From the NCBI GenBank assembly GCA_022113835.1, contig JAILWY010000015.1:5742501-5806500 (forward strand): 64,000 nt of DNA, written 5' to 3'. The number at the start of each line of letters is the position of its first letter. Positions within the stretch are counted from its first letter, which is position 1. Both the position numbers and the translations under genes were made by a program. This DNA comes from Atopsyche davidsoni. Taxonomy: Eukaryota; Arthropoda; Insecta; Trichoptera; Hydrobiosidae. Below are positions 1-11,076 of the stretch, in pieces. A model generated the notes under the pieces. The model saw only the letters and a program-made list of their open reading frames with translations, had not been told where the DNA came from and made no database searches.

Positions 1-91
1 AAACTATCAGCGATCTTAATTCAGTGTGACAATTGGTTGAGAATAGATCCAGTTCATTCCCATTTATATTTTAACATCTTTCTATACTCAC

Positions 92-3000
92 TTAACAACG
101 GTCTGGGTGATTTCATGCACGAGGGCCTTCTTTTTGTCAGCGATGAGTGACTGGCGATCCTTGATAACCTTCATGGCACTGCCCAGCAGCACGCGCTTGT
201 AAGTGACCTCGCCCAGTAGCCCACTGATGGAGGCGCGTGCTGCCGTAGCCATCTCGGCACTGAACTGGTAACGGTGGTCTCGATGCCGTAGTAACTGACA
301 ATCACGGCATGTCAGACGATCACACGTCTCACAGAATAAAGATAAACGCTCCTGAAAAAAAAATGTAAAGCAACATATGATCGATCGGTCTGTGATTTGT
401 ACCTGTGATTAATTCAGGCATGCTATATAATCTATTTTCCTTAAGACACTTTAACACCCAAATTGATCAAATTCTAAATAATTTGTTGGCTTGTTGTCAC
501 TTTTATACTACCTGAGAGATTTCATTTTAAAATAAAATTGTAAAATAATTATAAATGTTTTTTTAAAATATTTGTTTACAGGCTTTAAAAATGCATGCTT
601 CCAGCATATAGAATATTATTCATGCAAAATATACATTGCACTTACTTCGTACACAAAGTGCAAATAGTTAACAGTCTCTAGGTAGTGAGCACGTTAATAT
701 CTACTATTCCATTGGTGTATTTTTGTCATGAATTGATGTTTTGAAGCATATTCAACTATGTAAGTCACCTTAAATTAGGTCTGATAGCAACAGTTCTCGG
801 CTCCCAAATCCCTCTCAATTTCTCTTTCCAACACTAGGCTCATGACAATATGGTTTACCTGCGTGTGCTCTTTGCAGAACATGTCGGGAGTGGTGTTGGT
901 GGAACTGTTTGTGGCTGACTGGATTTCATTTGCAGCGTCTTCTTTTGATTTTATCGTGTGATCCTTTGTGATTTTTAACCTGCATAAAAAATTTAAATTG
1001 TTGATTAACAAAATTTTTGAGAGAATGTGATAAAATCATCAAATTAAGAATATTTTTTTTATTTTTGGTAGTAAAAATAGGCGATACAAGAGTAAACACT
1101 CAGATGATGCTCTGGTCATCAATAGCATTCCCTTGGAGATTCCACGATAATAATAAAAACAAGCTTCACAAATAGAAGATAATTTATTATAGTGTGTTGC
1201 CTGACCTCTGATGCGCTTGCACGCAGACATCGCAGATGAACTCGGAACACTCGCAGCACCAGGAGGTGGCGGGGTTATCCTCGGAGCAGCTGCTGCAGCC
1301 CCGGTCGCCAGGCGCGGTTGCCCCGCCGCCCGCGCCTTCGCGCCGCTCCACGACGAACTGCTGATCAATCATGCCCGCCGCCGAGCAGCTCACCTTGCAC
1401 GACGGGCACACCAGCGAAGGCGGCTCGGAGCCGCCAGCTGGAGCAAAAAGACTACCTTCAGCGACTCCAATTTTACAGTTCCAACAAGAGATGCTACTGT
1501 TCAGTAATACTGCGCAATACAGTCCAATTCAACAGAACATGGTAGCTTGTTCTTGTTTCTATATAAGTATGCTATATAATAACAGGTGTTACTCTGTTCC
1601 AGTCATAGACCCTGCCAGTAACAGTTCAGTATTAGTATTCCAACAATATGTGAAAATCAGTTCCTTTGACAGAAATAAGTCAATATCTATATCCTAGTAA
1701 TAGGTAATATAAGTAGTAACCGGTTAATTCCTAATTGCTATTAATATATATTATCCTGATTCTGTCACAGGTTCAGCCGGTAGCTGCAACATTTCAATCC
1801 CAGTTGTCTAATAATAGGTAAGATCCTATTCCTGTCACATGTCCAATCAGCCATAGCTAATGCTCAATGCCTATTGTAATAATACCCTGTTCCTGTACAG
1901 ATCCAATAAGTACAGGTGGTCTACTACTGCGAATATTTATACGCGAGTAGACTACCCGAAGATATTCAAACATTTACGACCGACTGTATGCGCTTTGTGA
2001 TAATAATAAAAAAAATATTTTTACACGGACATGAATATTAAAAGCATACTAAGTTGAGTAGCAATAACAGCAAGAATAACAAAAACAACGCCAAAACGCA
2101 AGAAAAATTATAAATGCCCATTTAATAAGATATCACTAGTGATGAATAAAATATTTTTGCAACCGCATGAACAAACGCATTCAAATATTGCACTGTCTGT
2201 CACACGCGTGTATAATAAAAATATGGAGATATATGTGTTATGTATTTTCCCTGCATGTTTACTATCATATTCTCTCGGAAATATTGTAATACTGTTGTTC
2301 TTACCGACCGACTTAGGTCTTATAATTTTATTGCATTAAGGAACACCTGTGTAATTATGTCGCCATCAGAAGGTAATTACGACCCCTACCTGGAAAGGTT
2401 CGGAAAAGATACCCATTAAAAATGCCATCTGGTATTCTATTGTATCCACCCATGTTTGTTAATCCCTTTGGGTATTTCTTATGATTGTTTTTGCCAGAAC
2501 TTACCAAATGTAACTGTTTATCTTTTCTTAATAAAAACTGACCGCTTGGATGATCATTCTGTTTTCGAAGTCCACTGAGGAGCGAACTATGCTCTCGGGA
2601 TGGATCATTTATTGTAATTCATTCGACGACCATCGGCGGTTGCCGCCGGAGCCCTGGCTCTCGAGCCTCGGGTCTCTTTATTTCATTGTAATTATTTCGA
2701 CCATCGGCTGTTCGCCGATGGATATACATGTATATAACATCATAATCAAGTATTGAAAGTGTTATTATTCAAACATTCAAGGAAAGTCCAGTGTGCATCC
2801 GTGGAGTCACCTGCCAAGCAAGTGGCATTCCGAGGGGCACACAACATATGCAGACTTGCATGGCGGATATACAGATGACACTTCAAGTTTCATATATTGA
2901 AAAAAAGTATTACGGGGTTGATAAATAAATTTAACGTTCATTGTGATATTTTGTCTGATGACGTTTTGTGCATTTCGATACAACGGTGCTTTTATAATTT

Positions 3001-4492
3001 TAATACTAGAAAAAAAATACACAATTTGCTAAAGCTTGCTTGAATATATTGTTTCAATTAATATTGTCTCGTCCATACAATATAGCGAGCTCGATCTGTA
3101 ATCCCTTCGGGGCGATTCTTCTACTGTCTACGTGCTCGGGCTGGCTCGCGCATCAAAATAGAAATCAAATATCATATTTAGGCAATAAAAAAAAAGTGTA
3201 TTTTAATTTATGTAAATACGTTCGGTATAGAAAAAATATATTTAATATTATTGATAGTCAAGGAACACCCGTTATGTTCCACATGATATATTTTTTGCCA
3301 ATTATAGTTTTCTAAAACAATCCACATGCTTACAATGCTGAAAATATCATTTGAGATATCCGATCGCGATTCTATAATTTATCGCTTTGGAAACAATGAT
3401 TAACAGATCCGTATTGTGTTTACTGTGTACACACCATAATTTAAAGTAGTCGAATCAAAATAGTTTTATCATTATTCTCGTCGTTTCGTGTGTGAATCAA
3501 TAACCTAAAAACATATTGCACAATCAACCAACTTCAACGAGCAGTAGACTCGGTTCCAGGTCATTTTAAGGTATTTGGCAATGTTCGAACTTTTTAACAT
3601 AGTTTTTAAGGTTATGTTTAAAAAAATAATTAAGAAATAGATTACAAGTTATCTGTGGAGATACTTCTAAAGTTCTTTAAGCATATTTAAAAAAAAAAAT
3701 CAAGTTATAATAAAACTTGGACCATAGCGTCATTGCATGACAAATTACGCAGACAGCCCCGCACAACACGATACGAGATCGTGTTTCAGATTCTGGAAGC
3801 TTGCACAGATGCTCCGTGCAGCCACTCTTTAATCTCCCCGAACCCTGAAAATGAATATAAAGGAAACTCGAATGCCCCTCGGCTTCCGGTTACACTGCAC
3901 AAAGCTCCGAGTTCTGAAGGGTACGAGTTTTCTTAATCCCGACGAATCGTTCTCCTTTTACAATAACCCTTTACTATACAGTAAAACAAGCATGGCGCAT
4001 TTCAGGAGGGGAGAAAGTATAATGTACTCAACCCAATCCGACCCTCAAAAACACACCTCATTTTGAACGGAGATCAAACATAATGCGCCTAGTAAAACTT
4101 GGCTTATTTCACAATATTTATGCATAAATTTTATATTCTGAAAAAGGTGGTTAAGGCTGCTGAAGGGTCAAGGGTGAAGGGCACCACTCACCGGCAGAGA
4201 GTCGGGACAGCACGCAGCGCTCGCAGGCCGAGTGCAGGCACTCCATGAGGCGCGGCGTGCCCTCGGCGGTGGTCAGCGAGTGGCGGCAGTACACGCAGCG
4301 CAGGGCCCCCCAAGGCCCCGCCGAGGCCGGCATGGGCGACTCGGCCTGCGCCCCCGGCGCGCCCCCCTCGCTGCCCTCGGCCCCCTCGGCGCCCTCGCCC
4401 CCCTCGCCGCCCTCTCCACCCTCCCCGCCCTGACTGCCGCGCCGCCCGGACGACTGCGCCGGCACCCCGCCGGTAGCGTTGCTGTCATTCTT
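92..4492 (-). CDS. bon: bonus/TIF1 (TRIM24/28/33-like), coding exons 2-5, 3' part off window
   Basis: TIF1-family transcriptional corepressor, acting in the nucleus as a TRIM (RING, B-boxes, coiled coil) protein. Exons read on the minus strand: 4492-4192, 1437-1206, 979-859 and 351-92, all with AG/GT borders and continuous phase. Exon 2 opens with a Gly/Glu-rich run, then the first RING cysteines (CVYC and MECLHSACERC). Exon 3 completes the RING with CPSC and carries B-box 1 (CSSC, CCEC, CDVC, then AHQR). Exon 4 continues with LKITKDHT and starts B-box 2 at FCKEH. Exon 5 completes B-box 2 (CETCDRLTCRDC, RHRDHRYQF) and begins the coiled coil. RBCC order and the AHQR-LKITKDHT junction match TIF1 proteins. 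The PHD finger and bromodomain expected downstream lie beyond base 1. Exon 2 is far more GC-rich than its surroundings. Family is confident; the bonus name rests on the insect context. Confidence 0.9.
1438..4191 (-). other. bon intron 2 with LTR-like insertion
   Basis: Non-coding AT-rich DNA between the RING exon and the B-box 1 exon. It holds a minus-strand copy of a dispersed LTR-like repeat at about 2541-2846. A moderately GC-balanced stretch at about 3740-4070 has only short ORFs and no recognisable product. I see nothing else of note. Confidence 0.6.
2541..2846 (-). repeat. LTR-like dispersed repeat, copy 1
   Basis: Read on the minus strand it begins TGTTGTGTGCCCCTCGGAAT and continues with the same landmarks as the plus-strand copies at 5265, 7241, 15386 and 22471: a GTGACTCC block, an AATAACACTTTCAATACTT block, then a hairpin of CATCGGC/GCCGATGG type followed by GGTC. 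The hairpin module occurs twice here. The 3' boundary is approximate. The TG start suggests an LTR, but no coding region is attached. Confidence 0.6.
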
Positions 4493-4634
4493 CTGCAAGC
4501 AAAAACAAATCTCTCATCAATTACAGCACAGGGTGGATTTCAATTTCACACAACTTCTGTCATTATCTTCCTTAGATTTTAATAATTAGTTTTTTTTTTG
4601 CAGTCGTTCGCTAAAGAAGGAAAACAAACTTTGT

Positions 4635-5168
4635 TCAAAGCGGACCCACCGACAGAAGACAACCATTCAAATTGTTTGAACGCTGCAAATACGAGGGCGG
4701 TTCGATAAACAGCGTAAAACACCGCTCCGAAGTGGTCTCACGGTTGCGCTTGTTGTCCGGAGTGAGCAAACGCGGCACCCATCGCGCCGACAGCTTTCTC
4801 ATGCCCAAAATTTCATGCAGGATATGACCCACGCGGTCTTTTGAGATGCCTACTGTTTCAGCTATCTCGCGCACCTTCAATCGGCGGTCTGCCAATACGA
4901 GATCGTGGATTTTTGTCACGTTATCCTCCGTGGTAGCCAGTTTCGGGGCACCTGGGCGTAGCTCATCAAAAACCGACCTGCGACCGCGTTGAAACTCGTT
5001 TAACCAATTTTTGAAGGTCGCCATCGAAGGAGAAGAGTCACCGTACACAGCATCCAAGCGCTTTTTGATTTCGCTGCGCGATTTCCCTTCCAAAAACAAG
5101 AATCGAATCACCGACCGATATTGCTCTTTTTCCATTTTTCCAAAATACGCGTACACGTCCGCTTCCAC
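4635..5168 (-). pseudogene. mariner-like transposase fragment (N-terminal half)
   Basis: The reading frame carries the N-terminal DNA-binding half of a mariner transposase. Landmarks include MEKEQYRSVIRFLFLEGKS (start near 5135), SMATFKNWLNEFQRG, a GAPKLATTEDNV linker and the second helix-turn-helix VREIAETVGISKDRVGHILH. It then runs through LTPDNKRNR and TTSERCFTLF and ends after an unrelated tail. The catalytic D,D34D region is missing, so this is an internally deleted, non-autonomous remnant. It lies in bon intron 1 on the gene's own strand. The frame is open over about 140 family-like codons, which suggests a fairly recent deletion copy. Confidence 0.9.
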
Positions 5169-5264
5169 ACGCAGTCAAAACAAAACCACGAGTCCGATTC
5201 GGCTGAAATTTTGACAGTAGCCGTCTACGAGAATGTACTACACGATAGTAAATCTTTCTTGCGA

Positions 5265-5720
5265 TGTTATGTGCCCGTTAGGTGCACACCGGACTTCGGG
5301 TGAGAGTAAAGAAAACACTTTCAATACTTTTTATATTATGAAATTTATTACACCGGCAGTGTGTCGTCGATGGTCAGATTAGTTATGATGAATGATATAT
5401 TCCTATATACAAATTATAATGGACGTAGTCCAGCAAGAGTACAAGTATACATAAGCAGATAAATGCAGAAACATGTTATTGAAGTTTGAGATGTTTGTGT
5501 TAACTTAATAATAAAAGATATGATAATGGACATTTAGTCCGTTAGAACTACAAGTAAACATAGTTAAATAAATGTACAAACATATTATTAAAGGTTAATT
5601 GATATCGAGAGGCGGAATAAAGTCCATTCCTCAGTACAATGTTAGTTTAAACAAACAAGGACTTTCAACTAAATGATTACAATAGGAAGTACTAAACAAA
5701 ATATATTGGGGTGATTAGGT
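5265..5720 (+). repeat. LTR-like dispersed repeat, copy 2
   Basis: Starts TGTTATGTGCCC and contains the CACTTTCAATACTTTTTATA block, the hairpin/GATGGTC module, two ATAATGGAC modules, and a GTTAAT-GATAT-GAGAGGCGGA block. It ends with ATATATTGGGGTGATTAGGT, the same end as the copy at 7241-7762. The two copies are in direct orientation about 2 kb apart but clearly diverged, so they are probably not the LTR pair of one young element. Confidence 0.65.
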
Positions 5721-6015
5721 AAGTACATTACAGCGATACTACCACCATCGGGCGGTGAGGCTAAGAACTTATCGGACCGTCCTCGTGGCTTGTATTTGGG
5801 CTTAAGCCGCATAATTGTTGTTCAATGCCTTGATATTTATTTATGTCTTAAAAAGTCCCTGCCCTATACCGTTTTGAAATATTACTATTCCAAATATTAA
5901 TAATTGATATTAGATAATATGACTAAGTGAAACCACGTGAAAAAATAATCACGTCGAAAGGTCTCATTCATCCCGAAAGCGTGGCTTCTGAAATTAAATT
6001 TTTAAATTTTTAAAT

Positions 6016-6400
6016 TTCAAAATTCTTTTATTTTTCATCAAGTTTATTACAATAGATCTTATAACTAATGTTTTGGTGGAGTGTTTGGCTATCCCCGTCC
6101 TGCGCGCAGGTTTCGGGGCTCTCAATGTGTGACTTAGGTGGTAGCGTACATGATTTACTTTGGTTGTGATATTGTGTTAGGCAGGGAAAATGAGTGGGAA
6201 AAACCCTTTATTCGCATGTGTTTATGTGTAATAAATATCTACGAACTAAATAACAAAGATAAAAATTTATAACAATAATAGGTAGGGCAGGAGGATGCAA
6301 TGTTCACTCCTGGGTATGTTTTTTGGGAACTTCTTGTATAAGGTGCCCCGGGAACCGTCGGAGACTGTTATACTTTCACCGAGTAGGATGTGGTGGGGGA
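6016..6400 (-). repeat. dispersed repeat B, copy 1 (probable retrotransposon 3' end)
   Basis: Nearly identical to 20802-21197 over ~390 bp, including the block TATCCCCGTCCTGCGCGCAG and a GTAGGATGTGGTGGGGG end. Read on the minus strand it ends with GAAAAATAAAAG and an A/T-rich run, as expected for a polyadenylated 3' UTR of a non-LTR retrotransposon. That class is inferred; no reverse transcriptase is present. This copy lacks a short block (GGCGCTC region) that the other copy has. Confidence 0.6.
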
Positions 6401-6508
6401 ATTTGTGTCTATAGAGGAAAGGCAGTGAGTCTGGGGTATCGTCTCCGATCCCTTTGAGGAGGGGGTTTTTTGTTCTATCTTATACTTAATATGCGGTCCT
6501 TATATAAT

Positions 6509-6794
6509 AGCCTGGGGGGTTCGCTGCGGTTATCGTCACTCAGCAGTTGCATCGTTCTGGCTGCAGGGTTTTAATGCTGTGGCCTTATCGTCTAGTGTTA
6601 TCGTCTTATGCTGATTGATGCGGAAATGGCGATATGAACTCGTTTCTTTGTAGCCTGGGGGTTCGCTGCGGTTATCGTCACTCAGCAGTTGCATCGTTTT
6701 GGCTGCAGGGTTTTGTTAATGTTGTGCCCTTATCGTCTTATGCTGATTGATGCGGAATGTGTTTTAGGTCCGAAGACGATATGAACTCGTTTCT
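6509..6794 (+). repeat. tandem duplication, ~143-bp unit, two copies
   Basis: AGCCTGGGGG-TTCGCTGCGG begins at 6509 and again at 6652. Each unit continues with TTATCGTCACTCAGCAGTTG, a GGCTGCAGGG block, TTATCGTCTTATGCTGATTG and a GATATGAACTCGTTTCT end. A further short repeat follows at about 6840-7060 (TGTGG-TCCCGCATGAGA, TTTTTGCACG, GGAGTTT), also two copies. No coding sense seen. Confidence 0.8.
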
Positions 6795-7240
6795 CGCGTA
6801 TGCCGATTGATCTTATAATGAACGATCTTGTTTCACATCAAGTGTGGGTCCCGCATGAGAATTGTCATGTCAATGTAGTTTTTGCACGTACGGAGTTTGA
6901 AAACGAAACGGCGCAGGGTTCCCTCGAAAATATACACCAACCAAACAGCTGCAATAAATGCACGTATTCGGTTCCGATTGAACTCATGACGGTAACTTAG
7001 GATTTAGATTAGTGTGGCTCCCGCATGAGAGTTGTCATTTTTTGCACGCTTGGAGTTTACTAACAACGAGTGATCAAGAAGCTAAGAACTGTTTGGTTAT
7101 TTTGTAGATATCATATCCGAGCCGAGCGCACGCGGACTGGCCCGAAAACGACAGGGGGGGGGGGTTAAGAAACTCCCCTACAAAGTGAGATCTCAAAAAT
7201 ATCCGGATAAGCAACGAAGGACCAAACGTCTTTGCTATTT

Positions 7241-7762
7241 TGTTATGTGCCCCTCTCGGAACGCCACTAGCTTGACATGTGACTCCGCGGATTGCACAAT
7301 GGATGGACTCTCGTTCGAACGTTATAATAATAACACTTTCAATACTTTTTATTATGAAGTTTATTTACACCGACTGACAGCGTCTCGTCGGTGGTCAGGC
7401 AAATTATGTTCTGAACTCATGAATCGATACAGTATATGTTATAACAAAGGATCGTAGTCCTGCACCTGAACAAACATGGACATACAATAATGGACGTAGC
7501 CATTAAGAGTATAATTATGCATAAGCAAATAATTGCACAAAAATGTTGAAAAACAAAAGATGTAATAACGAAGGTACAATAATGGACATTCGTCCGTTGG
7601 AATTGTAATTTATACAAGGATAAATAAATGCATAAACGCATTTAGCAAAGGTTAATCGATATTGAGAGGCGGAGCAAAGTCCATTCCCTTGTAAAATGTT
7701 TATTTGTAAGCAAACAAGGACTCTTAACTAAATGATTACAAAATATATTGGGGTGATTAGGT
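7241..7762 (+). repeat. LTR-like dispersed repeat, copy 3
   Basis: The fullest copy of the family, ~520 bp. It begins TGTTATGTGCCCCTCTCGGA, followed by CGCCACTAGCTTGACATGTG, the ACACTTTCAATACTTTTTAT block, the GACTGACAGCGTCTCGTCGG hairpin, the ATAATGGAC modules and the terminal ATATATTGGGGTGATTAGGT. A TATA-like stretch just before the hairpin would suit an LTR promoter. No flanking target duplication could be seen. Confidence 0.65.
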
Positions 7763-7912
7763 TGGTAGGTTGGTTGGTATAATAGTATAAAATAAAAAAT
7801 GTGTAGCTTCATCAGTCATTAAAAGCAGAATTAAGTTAATTATTAAAGTACGTCATGCTTCGCTCGGACTTAACGCGCTGTAAAACCTTGGTGAGATAAA
7901 ATCCATGTACAC

Positions 7913-8108
7913 CAGAGGTGTCAAACTCAATTTTGCAGAGGGCCATATATTAAATTTAGAATGTGTAGGCGGGCCAGATTCAAATAAAATAAGTCTAAAA
8001 GCTCTAAAAAACATGATTCTTCTTTCTGTGACACATTGGGATCGCGGGCCGTATTGATACGGCTCGAGGGCCGGATGCGGCCCGCGGGCCGTATCTTTGA
8101 CATGACTG
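7913..8108 (+). mobile_element. hAT-type non-autonomous element (MITE)
   Basis: About 196 bp with terminal inverted repeats CAGAGGTGTCAAA (left) and TTTGACATGACTG (right, complement CAGTCATGTCAAA). The interior is rich in GGGCC/GGCCC (GCGGGCCGTA, GAGGGCCGGATGCGGCCCGC), a composition typical of a widespread group of short hAT elements. No ORF. Its right end lies 24 bp from a piggyBac-like insertion. Target duplications are unclear. Confidence 0.65.
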
Positions 8109-8131
8109 GTCTACGGTGTCATTAAACCGTT

Positions 8132-9384
8132 TTAACCGCCCTACCTACACGAACGTACGTGATACGTCTTCCATAGTGTCGCCCAATCGCAACAAGCCGT
8201 ATCACGTACGTCCAGGTAAAAAAAGATACATCCGAAACCAACAAGTCGTACATGGTACGTCCGTTTGTTCCTAAGACCTCACGGTACATTATTTTATTTA
8301 GTATTTCAAGGTCCCATACAAAATACTTCTCAAGTCAGTGGTGCTCAATTCGAGCAGCGCGGTTTTCATATAACTATTTTTACGTAACGTGTTATTAGTG
8401 GATTTTATGTGAATTTTTGACTGTTTATTTTTGTTTTTTTATTAACCGATTGTGTATATCTGGACTATTACTTATCATTATCATCTTTCGTTATTATATG
8501 TGCATGTGAGATTTAGTGACTTTTATATTTTTTATATATCTTGTGTTATTGTATTTTTGTAATTTTTCAATTCATTTCCTGGGTTTTTTGTAAATTTTTT
8601 TAATGTCTTTATTGTATATACACTTGTGTGCTTTATAAAAAAACTGCATTTTTTTATAAATATTTTGTGAATGTGTGTGTATTCTTAGTGACATTTTATT
8701 TGAACTTGCCATTTTTATATTTGTATTTTATTTTTTGCTTTTTTTATTCAATATTTTTTTATAATATGTCTAGTGAGAGTGAGTATGACAATATTAGCGC
8801 TTTCGGAAGTGATACCACAATAAGTGAGGATTGTTTTAATTCATCGGATGAAGATGGCAGCGAAGTTGAAGACGTTCCTTCAAGTTCTCAGGAGTGGGTG
8901 GACATTGATGTTGAAGGAGATATTTTGCCACCTCCATTTAAATTTTCTTCATTATCAGGTTTTCACGAAGAAATAAATAATTGTAAGAAGGAATATGAGT
9001 TCTTCAATTATTTTTTCGATGAAAACTTGATGCAACTTATTGTGGATCAAACTAACATATTTGCCGAACAATTTATCACATCCACTCCGCATTCTTCGTC
9101 AAGTTTCATTAGAAATGCGAATGTTTTTTGTAATAATTTTAATTCGAAGTGTTGTGAGGAAACCAGAGGAGAAAATGTATTGGTCGAAAACTCCGATTCG
9201 ACATCTTATGTTGAGAAACACTGACTTGCTAAGGGTACGTAAAAGAGTCGTAAATGAGTATATTATGTAAACATTTCGTCAGGTATACGGTTTAAAACCA
9301 ATGTCCTTGAGAAATCTTATGTAAAAAAGCCCGACGTTTTTTTGCCTACTTTTAAAAAAAAAAACCTGTAGGTAGGGCGGTTAA
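8132..9384 (+). mobile_element. piggyBac-like element with TTAA target duplications
   Basis: Exactly bounded by TTAA at 8132-8135 and 9381-9384. The inverted repeats are perfect: CCGCCCTACCTACA at 8136-8149 and its complement TGTAGGTAGGGCGG at 9367-9380. A second perfect inverted pair lies just inside the left end (ACGTACGTGATACG at 8153-8166, CGTATCACGTACGT at 8198-8211). TTAA duplications are the hallmark of piggyBac transposition. Only the N-terminal part of a transposase is encoded (8766-9224), so this is an internally deleted copy in bon intron 1. Confidence 0.9.
8766..9224 (+). pseudogene. piggyBac-like transposase, N-terminal fragment
   Basis: The ATG at 8766 (MSSESEYDNISAFGSD) opens an acidic serine-rich leader, followed by the family landmark FKFSSLSGF, then NYFFDENLMQLIVDQTNIFA, which matches the 'FF-dd-l---iv-qTN-ya' block at the start of the piggyBac transposase core. 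After about 153 codons the frame stops. The catalytic DDE region and the C-terminal cysteine-rich domain are absent. The same frame is open for 46 hydrophobic codons upstream (from 8628), but these come from AT-rich leader sequence and the family-like start is at 8766. Confidence 0.8.
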
Positions 9385-9481
9385 TAAGATCTTTGAATGA
9401 GACGGTAAGATACAATAAGGCAGAATTTTATAATACATAGTTATATGGCGGAAACATAATAAACACGCTCATTAAAGCGTG

Positions 9482-9830
9482 ACATGAAAAGATAAACGGG
9501 ATCGGGAAAATCTGGAAGTGAACTCCACTGTCGACATGGAGGATTCGGAGAAGCCGAGTGGCGAAGCGTCCTGCAAAGTTCTTGGCTGAAAACAAAGAAG
9601 CCGGCTGGTGGTCCCCGCGGCCGGAAACCGGTTCCCGCGTCGTGACCGGCGCCGTCAGAACGCTTTCCGAGGTTATGCGAGACTGCGTCGAAAGCGAAAC
9701 TGTCGCTGGAGTTGAAAAGTCGAAAGCCTGAAGGCTCGCTGCAGCCTTCAACGGTCCCGGCCTGGTGGAAATGCTGATGCACAAGAACAGCTGATCGCCG
9801 AAGAACAACAAAATAAAACTCTCGATTACT
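9482..9830. other. GC-rich island in bon intron 1, no recognised gene
   Basis: A sharply GC-rich block in AT-rich surroundings, directly after the piggyBac-like element. Both strands have open frames (minus-strand ORFs of 127 and 113 codons; broken plus-strand frames, one ending near 9895), and no family is recognised. It could be a decayed gene fragment, an alternative exon, or a regulatory island. Confidence 0.35.
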
Positions 9831-11076
9831 TTGAAGCGTTTCCTACAATAGCGAACTATTTTTTTTTATTATGTGGTCAAACAGGCTGCAAATAATAATT
9901 GATAAAAGCTCTTGCATAGGGGGGTGCATTTTGTACAAGCAAATTTTTTTTATTATTTTTACCAGCTTGAACATACATATTATAATGTTTTTTTATAAAT
10001 ATATTTTGTACAAATATTACGGTTCACATACCCTGCCATATTTTTAATACATTTCAGTTAGGTTTACTAAGTCAACGTTACGTGCATAATATCCTGTTCT
10101 CTTAGGTTATACATAAATAATACCGATTAATCTGATATGTCGTAAAGTTGTAGCTGACATTATGTTATGTTTTGACAGACGTTGATCAAGAGTACATTTA
10201 GCGTTTTGTGTAATTTTAGGTATTTTTGGCATCGAAAAATCTGCAATTGCTAAGGTTATATTATAAGCTTTTTTAAAAATAAACTCAGCAAAAGAATATG
10301 CTTACAATATTAAGCTGTACTTAGTCATTTGAGCTGTTTGGGACTAAATCCCGGGATATTAGAAAACCTGTACAATTTATAAATGCGGAATAAATTAGAA
10401 TAACGTTATACAACTGCTTTTATTAAAATATTGCATCTTATTGAGGAGGGTAGAGAAAAAAAATCTCTCCGCGAGACGATTTTGATTTTCAATTGAATAA
10501 ATTTGCTATTTTTATACAATTGCATAATTAAGCAGGTAATAAACGAAATAAAGTGAGTAAATTTCATAAATATTTAAATAAACTAATAAAAATATTAAGA
10601 AAATAAATATATATATTGATGAAATCGATACACCATTTCCTTGGACGACATGCAGCCGTTGTCCAGATCGATACAATCGATGGGTAAATATATAGTATAT
10701 GTATTGTAGTAGAATAATACTGAATTTTAGCATAATCAAAAATGTTTTCATCTTTAAACATGATTATATAATAATGGACTGAAAATATTTTTTTTGATTA
10801 ATGTTTAAAATAATAAAGGTATAAGAATAACGGAGTCACGTGTATAGTTTTTATGGTCTTAACTTGGCGACGGCAATCGAGTTTTCTCCGAGATTTTTAA
10901 CACTTCCCCGTATGCAAATAAATATAACCCAACCTTCAATGATAAAACCCCAAGCTATGAATGAAGAATTCTAGCACGAAGTTTTTAAAATGTTAAAATA
11001 TTATTTTAAAAACTATGCACTGAAAATTTCATTTAAATCTTTTCTAAAAGTATCTTAGTTTTGCGATATTTAAATT

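Noticed and set aside
1211..1697. Plus-strand ORFs of 75-108 codons
   Set aside because: They overlap the minus-strand bon B-box exon and read through its GC-rich DNA; they have no family resemblance.
4232..4582. Plus-strand Ala/Pro-rich ORFs opposite the RING exon
   Set aside because: Shadows of the GC-rich bon exon 2; the minus strand has the RING cysteines and splice sites.
8628..8765. Upstream hydrophobic extension of the piggyBac ORF as a signal peptide
   Set aside because: It derives from AT-rich leader DNA of the element; family similarity starts at the ATG at 8766.
9428..9811. 127-codon minus-strand ORF as a gene
   Set aside because: Two overlapping frames are equally open and neither is recognisable; GC-rich composition explains the length.
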